Source: an uncultured Clostridia bacterium (lineage in GTDB: Bacteria; Bacillota; Clostridia; Oscillospirales; CAG-272). From it: a stretch of DNA of 21,484 nt. Each line of letters opens with the position of its first letter. Positions within the stretch are counted from its first letter, which is position 1. The stretch covers positions 1 to 21,484 of the forward strand of contig CAJGCM010000023.1 of the NCBI GenBank assembly GCA_904501765.1, given 5' to 3'. Positions 12,571 to 20,578 of this stretch are shown here, one piece after another. Under the pieces are notes generated by a model. That model saw only the letters and a program-made list of their open reading frames with translations, was not told the origin of the DNA and did not search any database. Position numbers and translations under genes: made by a program.

Positions 12571-13114
12571 CAATCACAGAAACTTATGTGGTCTTCATGC
12601 TACTTTTAGTCCTAGTCAGTCGGCTTGGCTGCGCTATGACGATGAGAAAGCAATGAAGGTCTATGCTAACAGAAAAGCCGCAGAAATGGGAACTCGTTTG
12701 CATCAATGGGCCAAAGACACTATCGATCTCGGTATGAAACAGCCTAGATCGAAACAGACAATTTGTGCCTATATTAATGATGCCATCGGTTTCAAGATGT
12801 CGACAGAAGTAGTGTTATTCTACTCCGACCGCTTCTTTGGTACTGCCGATGCTATTTGCTATAGAAATGGCGTTCTTAGAATTCACGACTTAAAGACCGG
12901 TGAGAAACCTGCTTCTATCGAGCAGCTCGAAGTTTACGCCGCTCTTTTCTGTTTGGAATACCACATTAAGCCTAGTGACATCGAAATCCAGTTGCGACTC
13001 TATCAGAACAACGAAGTCGTGTGTCACAATCCTACAGCGGAAGAAATAGTTCCGATTATGGATAAAATCGTACACCTTGACAAAATATTCAGAAAATTAG
13101 AAGAGGAGGATTGA
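12560..13114 (+). CDS. RecB/Cas4-like PD-(D/E)XK nuclease
   Basis: 184 residues from the ATG at 12560, which overlaps the previous gene by 11 bases and follows GGAGG at 12544. Motifs in order: GTRLHQWA (motif I His), GTADAI (catalytic Asp), IHDLKTG (D-x-K) and QLEVYAAL (Q-x3-Y), the RecB/AddB/Cas4 pattern. No Cas4-type iron-sulfur cysteine set is visible, so it is a RecB-family exonuclease or resection nuclease rather than true Cas4. It probably trims DNA ends for recombination-dependent replication or for protecting phage DNA. It lies eight bases before the polymerase gene and is presumably cotranscribed. Confidence 0.88.
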   Translation: MRFNNHRNLCGLHATFSPSQSAWLRYDDEKAMKVYANRKAAEMGTRLHQWAKDTIDLGMKQPRSKQTICAYINDAIGFKMSTEVVLFYSDRFFGTADAICYRNGVLRIHDLKTGEKPASIEQLEVYAALFCLEYHIKPSDIEIQLRLYQNNEVVCHNPTAEEIVPIMDKIVHLDKIFRKLEEED

Positions 13115-13121
13115 TAAGGGT

Positions 13122-16004
13122 ATGAGTTCTGTATTAGAAGAAATGCAAGCCATTCTCGAAGGGGAAGACTTAGCGCATTACGGTATGCCTAGACGTTCCG
13201 GTCGCTATCCATGGGGTAGTGGCGACGACCCTTATCAACACAATATTGATTTTTTGGGTCGCGTCAAGGAATACAAAAAACAGGGCAAAACTGAGCGAGA
13301 AATCGCAGAGCTTATGGGTATTGTCAATGACAAAGGCGAACCCTCCAGCTCGAGACTCAGAGCCCAAGTAACCATCGCAAACGACCAGCGTAAATTGTAT
13401 GAATATGCAAGAGCTAAATCGTTGCGAGATGATGGTCTCGGTTACACGGAAATCGGTAGACAGCTTAATCTTCCCGAGTCTACGGTTCGTTCGATACTTG
13501 ATCCTACATATCAGGTTCGAGCTAGTAAAGCTAGAGAGACCGCGGACTTCATTAAAAAACAGGTCGATGAGCGAGGCATGATAGATGTAGGCGTAGGTGT
13601 TGAGCGCGAGCTTAATATCTCATCCGAAAAACTTAATGCCGCATTGACCATTCTTCAGGAGGAAGGGTATCCGGTTTACAAAGGTGGCGTTCCGCAGGTC
13701 ACCAATCCCGGTAAGCAGACTAACCAGACGGTTATTTGTCCTCCTGGCACCCCGCATAAAGATATTTATAACTATGACCAGGTGCACTCTCTTAGAGAAT
13801 ACATATCTCGTGATAATGGCGCTACTTTCGAAAAGAAATTCCATTATCCCGAAAGCCTTGATTCAAAACGTCTCAAGATTCGTTATGCGGAAGAAGGCGG
13901 TATCGAGAAAGATGGTATCGTCGAGATTCGTAGAGGCGTAGAAGATCTGTCGTTAGGCGAATCCCGTTATGCGCAGGTTCGTATAATGGTAGACAAAACT
14001 CATTACATAAAAGGTATGGCGTTATATTCTGATGACATGCCTGATGGCGTCGACGTCGTATTTAATACGAATAAGAAAGCCGATGTTCCGCTGAAAAAGG
14101 TACTTAAGGAGATTAAAAATGATCCCGATAATCCTTTCGGATCTCTTATCAAAGATGCGGATCAAGGCGGACAGTATTGGTATACTGACTCCAAGACTGG
14201 TAAGAAGAAGCTCGGTCTTATCAATAAAAGAGCTGACGAAGGCGACTGGGAAGAATGGGCCGATGCTCTTCCGTCTCAGTTCCTCGGTAAACAGTCGAGA
14301 TTCATGGCGAAGAAACAGCTTGGCATAGCTAAAGATGACAAGATTGCAGAGTTCGAAGAGTTGTGCTCTCTGACTAACCCTACAATTAAAAAGCACTTGC
14401 TCGATAAGTTCGCAGACGAATGTGATTCTGCAGCTGTACATCTCAAAGCAGCGGCATTGCCTGGGCAGAAGTATCACGTAATAATTCCGATCAATACATT
14501 GAAAGACACCGAAGTCTATGCACCCAAATATGAGAACGGTACTAAACTTGCTCTTATCCGATATCCTCATGGTGGCACCTTTGAGATCCCGATTCTCACA
14601 GTAAACAATAAGCATGCTGCGGCCAAAAAGCTTTTGGGTACAGACATCACTGATGCGGTTGGTATCAATGCCAAAGTAGCAGAGCGTTTGTCCGGTGCAG
14701 ACTTTGATGGCGATACTGTTATGTGCATTCCTACACATGACAAAGCGGGCAGAGTCAAGATCACTTCCACTCCTCCGCTTAAAGGTCTTGAGGGATTCGA
14801 CCCTAAGACCGAGTATGGCGCAGCTAGGGATTATAAAGATGAGAACGGTGTAAGGCACTGCTTCGATAGTACAGGTCGAGAGTATAAAGTTATGCGTAAT
14901 ACTGGTACCGAGATGGGTGTCATCTCTAACCTTATTACGGACATGACTCTGGCAGGAGCTGGTCCTGACGAACTTGCGAGAGCCGTTCGCCATAGCATGG
15001 TTGTTATCGATGCTGAGAAACACGGTCTTGACTACAAGAAAAGCGAAGTTGACAACAACATTGCTGCTCTTAAGAAAGACTATCAACGACATATTGGTCC
15101 TGATGGTACAGAACGCACTGGCGGCGCATCTACAATCCTGTCCCGTTCCAAAGGCGAAACCCCCGTGCTTAAAAGACAGGGTACTCCACACGTAAACATC
15201 AAGGGTGACCCGTTATATGACCCCTCCAAACCTGAAGGGTCCCTCGTATATAAGATAGCCGATGATGTAGAATACCAGGTCACAAAAACAAACAAGCGCA
15301 CCGGTGAAGTAACCACTACCACCAAGTATAAGACGCAAAAAAGTACCCGCATGGCCGAAACAGATGACGCGTACAGTCTCGTGTCAGAAGAAAGACACCC
15401 CATGGAAATACTTTATGCGGATTATGCCAACGACATGAAGGCGCTTGCTAACAAAGCCCGTCTCGAAAAAGTAAAGACCGGCAAAATAGCATACTCTGCC
15501 TCTGCCAAGGCGGCCTATGCAAGTGAAGTCAAGTCCCTTGACGAAAAACTGAATGATGCCCTACTAAATGCACCTCGTCAGAGAGAGGCCCAGCGTAGAG
15601 CGAATTTCGAAGTCCAGTCTAAAAAGAAGGCCTATGAAGAAGAACATGGCGAGAAAATGAAACCCGCCGATATAAAAAAAGCCTCCCAGCTCGCCATAAG
15701 CAAATACCGTAAAGAGGTAGATGCTATTTCTAGAAAAGAAAGAAATATAGAAATAACAGATCGAGAATGGGAAGCCATACAGGCCGGTGCTGTACATGAG
15801 AACACATTAAAGAAAATACTCGATAATGCGGATACTGATGTACTTAGACAAAGAGCAACGCCTCGTACCACATCTACAGTAAGTACTGCACAGATGTCTA
15901 AGATTAAGAACATGCAAGCTTCTGGATACACAATACAACAGATTGCTGCATCAATGCATATGTCTTCTTCTACTATTTCTAAGTATTTGAAAGGAGTGAA
16001 TTAA
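13122..16004 (+). CDS. Two-barrel (DFDGD) RNA polymerase with multiple HTH domains
   Basis: 960 residues. The core has R480-x-P482 followed by ADFDGD (D527, D529, D531), the magnesium-binding signature of the beta'-type double-psi barrel in cellular, YonO-like, QDE-1 and crAss-phage polymerases. A downstream HSMVVIDAEKHGLDY segment (624-638) matches the D-x-x-K-x-G-x-DY-type helix that follows the barrel in RdRp-like members. A first barrel is plausible around 380-475. Unusual additions: two HTH segments (about 44-85 and 94-127), a winged-helix-like region (137-190) and a C-terminal HTH (925-958), plus a long coiled region (780-900). Residues 17-39 carry an LxHxG...WG...YQ tag discussed below. 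A single-chain, probably DNA-dependent transcriptase is my call; promoter specificity and virion loading are inference. Confidence 0.85.
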   Translation: MSSVLEEMQAILEGEDLAHYGMPRRSGRYPWGSGDDPYQHNIDFLGRVKEYKKQGKTEREIAELMGIVNDKGEPSSSRLRAQVTIANDQRKLYEYARAKSLRDDGLGYTEIGRQLNLPESTVRSILDPTYQVRASKARETADFIKKQVDERGMIDVGVGVERELNISSEKLNAALTILQEEGYPVYKGGVPQVTNPGKQTNQTVICPPGTPHKDIYNYDQVHSLREYISRDNGATFEKKFHYPESLDSKRLKIRYAEEGGIEKDGIVEIRRGVEDLSLGESRYAQVRIMVDKTHYIKGMALYSDDMPDGVDVVFNTNKKADVPLKKVLKEIKNDPDNPFGSLIKDADQGGQYWYTDSKTGKKKLGLINKRADEGDWEEWADALPSQFLGKQSRFMAKKQLGIAKDDKIAEFEELCSLTNPTIKKHLLDKFADECDSAAVHLKAAALPGQKYHVIIPINTLKDTEVYAPKYENGTKLALIRYPHGGTFEIPILTVNNKHAAAKKLLGTDITDAVGINAKVAERLSGADFDGDTVMCIPTHDKAGRVKITSTPPLKGLEGFDPKTEYGAARDYKDENGVRHCFDSTGREYKVMRNTGTEMGVISNLITDMTLAGAGPDELARAVRHSMVVIDAEKHGLDYKKSEVDNNIAALKKDYQRHIGPDGTERTGGASTILSRSKGETPVLKRQGTPHVNIKGDPLYDPSKPEGSLVYKIADDVEYQVTKTNKRTGEVTTTTKYKTQKSTRMAETDDAYSLVSEERHPMEILYADYANDMKALANKARLEKVKTGKIAYSASAKAAYASEVKSLDEKLNDALLNAPRQREAQRRANFEVQSKKKAYEEEHGEKMKPADIKKASQLAISKYRKEVDAISRKERNIEITDREWEAIQAGAVHENTLKKILDNADTDVLRQRATPRTTSTVSTAQMSKIKNMQASGYTIQQIAASMHMSSSTISKYLKGVN

Positions 16005-16006
16005 CA

Positions 16007-16264
16007 ATGTTTCAGGAAGTTATGTTGACAACTATTGACAATCCTTTCGATCCATTTGAGCAATTCACTTCTTGGTGGTTGTTTGACATCGAAAAAGGTT
16101 ACAATACTTGTTCTTATCTTGCAAGAATTGCAGAATTGTCAGAAGAAATGTCTGATGAAGAAGTAAATTATGAAATAAATAGAGCGATTGACGAAATAAT
16201 TCGTTTCAATCCTTTAAATATTTACATAAAAGTAACACGAAAAGCATCAAACACAACTGTATAA
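16007..16264 (+). CDS. Conserved small phage protein near the packaging genes
   Basis: 85 residues, acidic and helical, starting MFQEVMLTTIDNPFDPFEQF and containing GYNTCSYLARIAELS. This TTIDNP-DPF start and YNTCSYLARIA helix recur in Firmicutes phages next to terminase genes, with no known function. AAAGGAG within the end of the polymerase gene is its ribosome site, and it starts two bases past that stop, so it ends the same operon. It could be an internal head or packaging accessory; that is a guess. Confidence 0.78.
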   Translation: MFQEVMLTTIDNPFDPFEQFTSWWLFDIEKGYNTCSYLARIAELSEEMSDEEVNYEINRAIDEIIRFNPLNIYIKVTRKASNTTV

Positions 16265-16569
16265 CGGCTAAAGGACATAGGGGGGGGTCTCCAAAACTGC
16301 ACCCCCTCCCCAAATCGCCGCCCTCCTTGATATTTTCCCGGGGGTATCTTTCCAAAAAGCAGTTTTTCCATCCCTCAGATAGCGTTTAGACGAGTCTACA
16401 AGGCGCAACCCTCCTATATTTTGTTGTAATGTGCCATGTTTGTTGTCGGTTTTCCTCTCCTTTCAAGTGATAATAACCAGTGACCTTGTAGGCTCATTTA
16501 AACGCTATCTAAACATATGCAAAACCTTAGCGAAACCATATGAAAAACGACTGAGAGGAGGCTGAAAGG
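16265..16569. other. Noncoding gap with G/C hairpin and large inverted repeat, candidate cos/packaging site
   Basis: No gene in 305 bases. It opens with a run of eight G (16280-16287), and GGGGGT can pair with ACCCCC at 16301. TTTTCCCGGGGG with flanking GATA and TATC lies near 16329-16348. A 27-bp inverted repeat (16377/16484) encloses an 80-base loop. The region sits directly before the small terminase-like and HNH genes, the usual place for cos in cos-type phages. A role in packaging is inferred from position and structure. Confidence 0.5.
16377..16510. repeat. 27-bp imperfect inverted repeat
   Basis: Arms 16377-16403 and 16484-16510 share AGATAGCGTTTA and CTACAAGG, with 24 of 27 positions matching. 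As RNA, two of the three differences become G-U pairs. The 80-base interior is pyrimidine-rich and has no obvious internal fold. It may be a terminase recognition element, a transcription terminator of the polymerase operon or a leader structure for the late genes. Confidence 0.75.
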
Positions 16570-16917
16570 TTGGCTAAAGTTAAGACAGGAAGCACCTATA
16601 GTAACCCTCTAAGCACTAGACCGCCCTTAACTCCTGAGGCTAAAGAGCAACAAATGATCGCTTTGGCCTACGATTTGGTCGAACAGCGTTTGCGCGACGG
16701 CACCGCATCTTCTCAGGAGACGACTCACTTCCTTAAGATGGGCACGGAGCGTGCTAGACTCGAACAGCGAAGGCTCGAAGCTGAAACCGAGATGATCATT
16801 GCCAAGAAAGAGAGCCTGCAATCGCAACAAAGAAGCGAAGAAATGTTCCAGCAAGCCATTAATGCCTTTCGCCGCTATAGTGGTCAGAGCGGTCAGGATG
16901 ATTGCGATGACTATTAG
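16570..16917 (+). CDS. Small terminase subunit-like protein
   Basis: 115 residues from a TTG start that has GAGAGGAGG at the right distance. An N-terminal disordered basic region (GSTYSNPLSTRPPLTPEAK) is followed by a helical core (QQMIALAYDLVEQRLRDGTA), a SSQETTHFLKMGTERARLEQ segment and a coiled-coil tail (about 55-105) with an acidic end. This TASSQ-x-x-THFLK-x-GTERARLE signature is one I associate with proteins just before HNH and large terminase genes in Firmicutes phages, so I take it as a DNA-recognising small terminase or its accessory. It overlaps the HNH gene by 11 bases. Confidence 0.8.
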   Translation: MAKVKTGSTYSNPLSTRPPLTPEAKEQQMIALAYDLVEQRLRDGTASSQETTHFLKMGTERARLEQRRLEAETEMIIAKKESLQSQQRSEEMFQQAINAFRRYSGQSGQDDCDDY

Positions 16918-17323
16918 GACATATTCTGAGCTGATCACTTTACCGACTTTCGAAGAGCGCTTCCGCTATTTAAAACTTAGCGGCGTAGTTGGTCAGGAGA
17001 CATTCGGTTTCGACCGATATCTCAATCAACTATTCTATCAATCAAAGGAATGGCGCGAAATTCGAGACAAAGTAATTATACGCGACAATGGTTGTGACTT
17101 AGGCATATCTGACCGCGAAATCTTCGGAAAAATTCTCATTCATCATATGAACCCCATTAATAAAACGGATATTCTAACTCGGAGCGACTTGCTTCTTAAT
17201 CCAGAGTATTTGATATGCACGTACAAAAACACCCACGATGCCATTCATTACGGTGACGAAAACCTTTTGATTAAAGGTCCAATTGTTAGAACTTTACACG
17301 ACACCTGTCCTTGGAAACACTAA
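16907..17323 (+). CDS. HNH endonuclease of the packaging module
   Basis: 138 residues. WREIRDKVIIRDNGCDLG leads into H79-H80 (ILIHHMNP), N98 and H110/H114 (LICTYKNTHDAIHYG), the HNH beta-beta-alpha pattern. The position between a small terminase and a connector is typical of cos-type phages, where HNH proteins stimulate cos cleavage by terminase. The start is the ATG at 16907 inside the previous gene's end; the earlier in-frame region from 16799 is a shadow of that gene. It lacks a CxxC zinc pair, as do other phage HNH proteins of this group. It ends 16 bases before the connector. Confidence 0.85.
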   Translation: MTIRTYSELITLPTFEERFRYLKLSGVVGQETFGFDRYLNQLFYQSKEWREIRDKVIIRDNGCDLGISDREIFGKILIHHMNPINKTDILTRSDLLLNPEYLICTYKNTHDAIHYGDENLLIKGPIVRTLHDTCPWKH

Positions 17324-17339
17324 TAGGAGGTGAAATCAA

Positions 17340-17693
17340 ATGGAATCAATTTTGACAAGTATTAAACTCATGCTCGGCATCACGGAGGAATGTATAGACT
17401 TCGACGTGCCGATTATCGTGCATATTAATAAGGCGCTTATGCGTTTGAGTCAGTTGGGAATCGGCCCAGCAAAACCGATTCGAATAGTTGACGACTTAAA
17501 TACGTGGGACGAGCTCCTACTCGGGGCTGAGGATCTCGAAGGCGCCAAAGAGTACATATATCTTGAGGTTAAGAAAATATTTGACCCGCCTACGAGTTCG
17601 TTCGTTCTTGAATCCCTGAAAAACGAATCGAATAAGTTGGAGTGGTGTTTGAATGTACAAGCAGAAACAGAGGAGGTGCTATCCGATGGATAA
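17340..17693 (+). CDS. Head-tail connector/adaptor protein
   Basis: 117 residues of the helical gp6/gp15-like adaptor type: ILTSIKLMLGITEE at the start, a middle VPIIVHINKALMRLSQLGIGP helix and FDPPTSSFVLESLKNE before the end. The protein would form a ring under the portal. AGGAGG precedes the ATG. Unusually it lies before the large terminase and portal genes instead of after the capsid, but this order is known in related gut phages as I recall them. The last eight bases overlap the next gene. Confidence 0.8.
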   Translation: MESILTSIKLMLGITEECIDFDVPIIVHINKALMRLSQLGIGPAKPIRIVDDLNTWDELLLGAEDLEGAKEYIYLEVKKIFDPPTSSFVLESLKNESNKLEWCLNVQAETEEVLSDG

Positions 17694-18771
17694 CATTTAT
17701 GTAGTCGTTGATGGAGAACTTTATCATCACGGCATAAAAGGTATGAAATGGGGTCGAAGACGTTACCAGAACACAGACGGGTCCCTCACCGCAGCTGGAC
17801 GAAAACGTTATGGGGATGGCGATGGTACGCTCAGCCGATGGAAGAAAGAGCGTGCAGCTAAGCGGGACGCCAAACGCGAAGCGAAAGCTAGAACCAAAAA
17901 CAACGTCAAGAATATGACCGACGAGGAACTGAACAAAGCCATTACTAGAGCACGTCTCGAAGATACTTATCGCCAGCTCAGACCAGAAAAAGTGTCCGCA
18001 GGTAAAGCCTTCGTGAGCAAATTCATTAACGAAGCGATGGTCCCGGCCACCGTTAACGCTGGTAGAAACTTCTTGGAGAAATCGCTTAACAAACTCACTG
18101 AGAAGTTCATGGGCGTTGAAGTGGACGAGCTCACTAAACTCAAACGCGAATTCGATATCGAAGACTACAAGAAGAAGATCGCGGATCTTAAGAATCCGAA
18201 AGAGGACATCGATGAGACTATCAGTCGTCTTAGGAAGAAACAGGAACTCGAAGATTTGACCGACGAGGAATACCAGCAGCTTAAGAAGGACGCTCAGAAG
18301 TCAAAATGGCGGAAGACTATCAAAGATGGTGTCGACCCCGACGAGACTAACGGTAACGACGACAATAATAATCGTACCGCTAATAAATCCAAGAATGACA
18401 AGGGTTCCAAGTCTAAGAATGATTCTGATTCCGTCGCCAACGACGATGGCGATGACTCTTCTACGCCTAACCAAACTCGTGCCGAGGAACGTGCTACTAA
18501 GTATGATGACGGTACTTCTGGTTGGAAAGTCGTTAAAGATAAACCAACAGGTCATGGTGGCAGAAATCCTTCTAAGGTTAAAACCGACGATGGTGGTTCG
18601 GACGACGATGATTGGATTTTTGACGACGATGACACGAGCGAGCCCACGAAGACTACCCGGACTGTGGCCAATGTCATCAACAAACATGGGAATGACCACG
18701 TACCCCCTTTAAGCGACGATGATTGGATTTTGGACGACGATGATTTAAATTCGTTACTTGACGATCGTTAA
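17686..18771 (+). CDS. Acidic head-region protein with an HHGIKGMKWG tag
   Basis: 361 residues from the ATG at 17686, which has AGGAGG at 17671; earlier in-frame codons from 17653 lie inside the previous gene. Residues 12-34 carry LYHHGIKGMKWG followed by RYQN-DGSLT, a short tag I recognise from Firmicutes phage structural and head proteins. Residues ~45-180 are highly charged helical, 180-240 Lys-rich coiled coil, 225-330 low complexity (Asp, Asn, Ser, Thr), and the C-terminus has two DDDWI[FL]DDDD repeats. It could be a scaffold, internal head or morphogenesis protein. The tag also resembles the N-terminus of the polymerase at 13122. Confidence 0.75.
   Translation: MDNIYVVVDGELYHHGIKGMKWGRRRYQNTDGSLTAAGRKRYGDGDGTLSRWKKERAAKRDAKREAKARTKNNVKNMTDEELNKAITRARLEDTYRQLRPEKVSAGKAFVSKFINEAMVPATVNAGRNFLEKSLNKLTEKFMGVEVDELTKLKREFDIEDYKKKIADLKNPKEDIDETISRLRKKQELEDLTDEEYQQLKKDAQKSKWRKTIKDGVDPDETNGNDDNNNRTANKSKNDKGSKSKNDSDSVANDDGDDSSTPNQTRAEERATKYDDGTSGWKVVKDKPTGHGGRNPSKVKTDDGGSDDDDWIFDDDDTSEPTKTTRTVANVINKHGNDHVPPLSDDDWILDDDDLNSLLDDR
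18603..18743 (+). repeat. Two 30-bp near-identical acidic-tail repeats
   Basis: 18603-18632 and 18714-18743 differ by one base and encode DDDWIFDDDD and DDDWILDDDD. Both are in frame inside the acidic tail of the tagged head-region protein. It is a recent internal duplication, or a repeated binding peptide under selection. Confidence 0.85.
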
Positions 18772-18815
18772 CGAATAGGCCAAACGATAAATTCTGGAAA
18801 AGTAGGTGATCAATC

Positions 18816-20561
18816 ATAGCATTATCGAACACCGCTACGCCTAAATATTATGGTTTGTTTCGTGACGCGGTAATGCGTGGCGAGATACCAGTAAATGAAT
18901 ACGTCTCTATGGAGATGAACCGCATCGATGCTCTTATAGCAAACCCCGGCGTATATTATGACGACGAAGCTATCGATGGCTGGATCGAGTACTGCGAAAA
19001 TGAGCTAACTCTAACAGACGGGGAAGACGTTCATCTGCTGGATAGCTTCAAGCTATGGGGCGAGCAAGTTTTTGGATGGTATTATTTCGTAGAGAGAAGC
19101 GTATATGTCCCCTCTAAAACAGGTCGTGGTGGACATTACGTGAAAAAATCGATAAAGAAACGCCTGATTAATAAGCAATATTTGATTGTTGGTCGTGGCG
19201 CAGCTAAATCGATGTATGCATCGTTCATACAAAACTATTTCTTAAACATCGATACTTCCACCACTCATCAAATCACCACAGCGCCAACGATGAAGCAGGC
19301 GGAAGAAGTAATGTCTCCGATTCGAACCTCTATTACCCGTTCAAGAGGACCATTCTTCAAATTTATGACCAATGGCTCGATCCAAAACACCACTGGTTCT
19401 AAAGCCAACCGCCCGCAACTCGCATCGACCAAAAAAGGAATACAAAACTTCTTGACTGGATCACTTCTCGAAGTTCGCCCGATGTCAATCGATAAACTTC
19501 AGGGCATGAGATGTAAGATTGCTACAGTTGACGAATGGCTTTCTGGCGACGTTCGAGAAGATGTTATCGGTGCTATTGAACAGGGCGCTTCTAAGAATGA
19601 CGACTGGCTTATCATCGCTATAAGCTCGGAAGGTACAGTCCGCAACGGTAGTGGCGACACGATCAAAATGGAGTTGTTGGACATTCTCAAGGGCGAATAC
19701 CCTAACATTCATACGTCCATTTGGTGGTACAGACTCGATAATGTCGATGAAGTTGCTAAGCCCGACATGTGGTTGAAAGCCAACCCAAACCTCGGTAAGA
19801 CGGTCACATACGAAACTTACCAGCTGGATGTGGACAGAGCCGAAAACGCCCCCGCCGCTAGAAATGATATTCTAGCAAAGCGATTCGGTATACCTATGGA
19901 GGGCTACACCTATTACTTCACGTACGAAGAGACTATTCCTCATAGGCGAAGAGAGTATTGGGAAATGCCATGCGCTATGGGCGCAGACTTATCACAAGGC
20001 GATGACTTCTGTTCGTTCACGTTTTTGTTTCCGTTGCCAAATGAGTACTTCGGAGTCAAAACCCGAAACTACATATCGGAAACAACGCTCATGAAACTAC
20101 CTGGAGCCATGCGTATGAAATACGACGAATTCATGAATGAAGGAAGTTTAGTCGTGTTGAACGGTACAGTTCTTAACATGATGGAAGTCTATGACGACCT
20201 GGATAAGTACATAATCGATAGCCGTTATGACGTTCGCTGTTTCGGCTTCGACCCGTATAACGCCAGAGAGTTTGTCGAGAGATGGGAGTCCGAGAATGGT
20301 TCATACGGCATCGAAAAAGTAATACAGGGCGCAAAGACTGAATCGGTTCCTTTGGGGGAATTGAAGAAACTGTCCGAAAAGCGTAATCTCCTTTTCGACG
20401 AAGATCTTATGTCGTTCTGCATGGGTAACTGTATTACGCTCGAGGATACGAACGGTAACCGTAAATTACTCAAGAAACGATACGACCATAAGATAGACGC
20501 TGTGGCTTCTATGATGGACGCATTCATCGCTTACAAACTAAACAGAGAAGCTTTTGAATAA
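18816..20561 (+). CDS. terL: Large terminase subunit (ATPase-nuclease)
   Basis: Walker A GRGAAKS (residues 126-132 from 18816), Walker B with D239-E240 in TVDEW, and RNase H-fold nuclease aspartates D391 (GADLSQGDD), D479 (GFDPYN) and D561 (KIDAV) make a complete packaging motor. In the reading frame, ALSNTATPKYYG precedes the first TTG at 18855, and this matches the conserved start of the family. No ATG exists there: the codon before ALSN is ATA at 18816, preceded by AGGTGAT at 18804-18810. Either initiation uses ATA (or ATC at 18813), or translation starts at the TTG and loses 13 conserved residues. The protein cleaves concatemers and drives DNA into the procapsid. Confidence 0.93.
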   Translation: MALSNTATPKYYGLFRDAVMRGEIPVNEYVSMEMNRIDALIANPGVYYDDEAIDGWIEYCENELTLTDGEDVHLLDSFKLWGEQVFGWYYFVERSVYVPSKTGRGGHYVKKSIKKRLINKQYLIVGRGAAKSMYASFIQNYFLNIDTSTTHQITTAPTMKQAEEVMSPIRTSITRSRGPFFKFMTNGSIQNTTGSKANRPQLASTKKGIQNFLTGSLLEVRPMSIDKLQGMRCKIATVDEWLSGDVREDVIGAIEQGASKNDDWLIIAISSEGTVRNGSGDTIKMELLDILKGEYPNIHTSIWWYRLDNVDEVAKPDMWLKANPNLGKTVTYETYQLDVDRAENAPAARNDILAKRFGIPMEGYTYYFTYEETIPHRRREYWEMPCAMGADLSQGDDFCSFTFLFPLPNEYFGVKTRNYISETTLMKLPGAMRMKYDEFMNEGSLVVLNGTVLNMMEVYDDLDKYIIDSRYDVRCFGFDPYNAREFVERWESENGSYGIEKVIQGAKTESVPLGELKKLSEKRNLLFDEDLMSFCMGNCITLEDTNGNRKLLKKRYDHKIDAVASMMDAFIAYKLNREAFE

Positions 20562-20578
20562 AGGAGCGAAAAATCAAA

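Noticed and set aside
14022..15191. A 389-codon open frame on the minus strand inside the polymerase gene
   Set aside because: It lies wholly opposite the strongly coding polymerase frame, has no ribosome site or family resemblance, and reflects codon-bias shadowing.
18301..18699. Overlapping long frames on both strands in the acidic tail region
   Set aside because: They arise from the repetitive GAC/GAT/AAC codons of the acidic protein and encode low-complexity Val/Ile-rich peptides.
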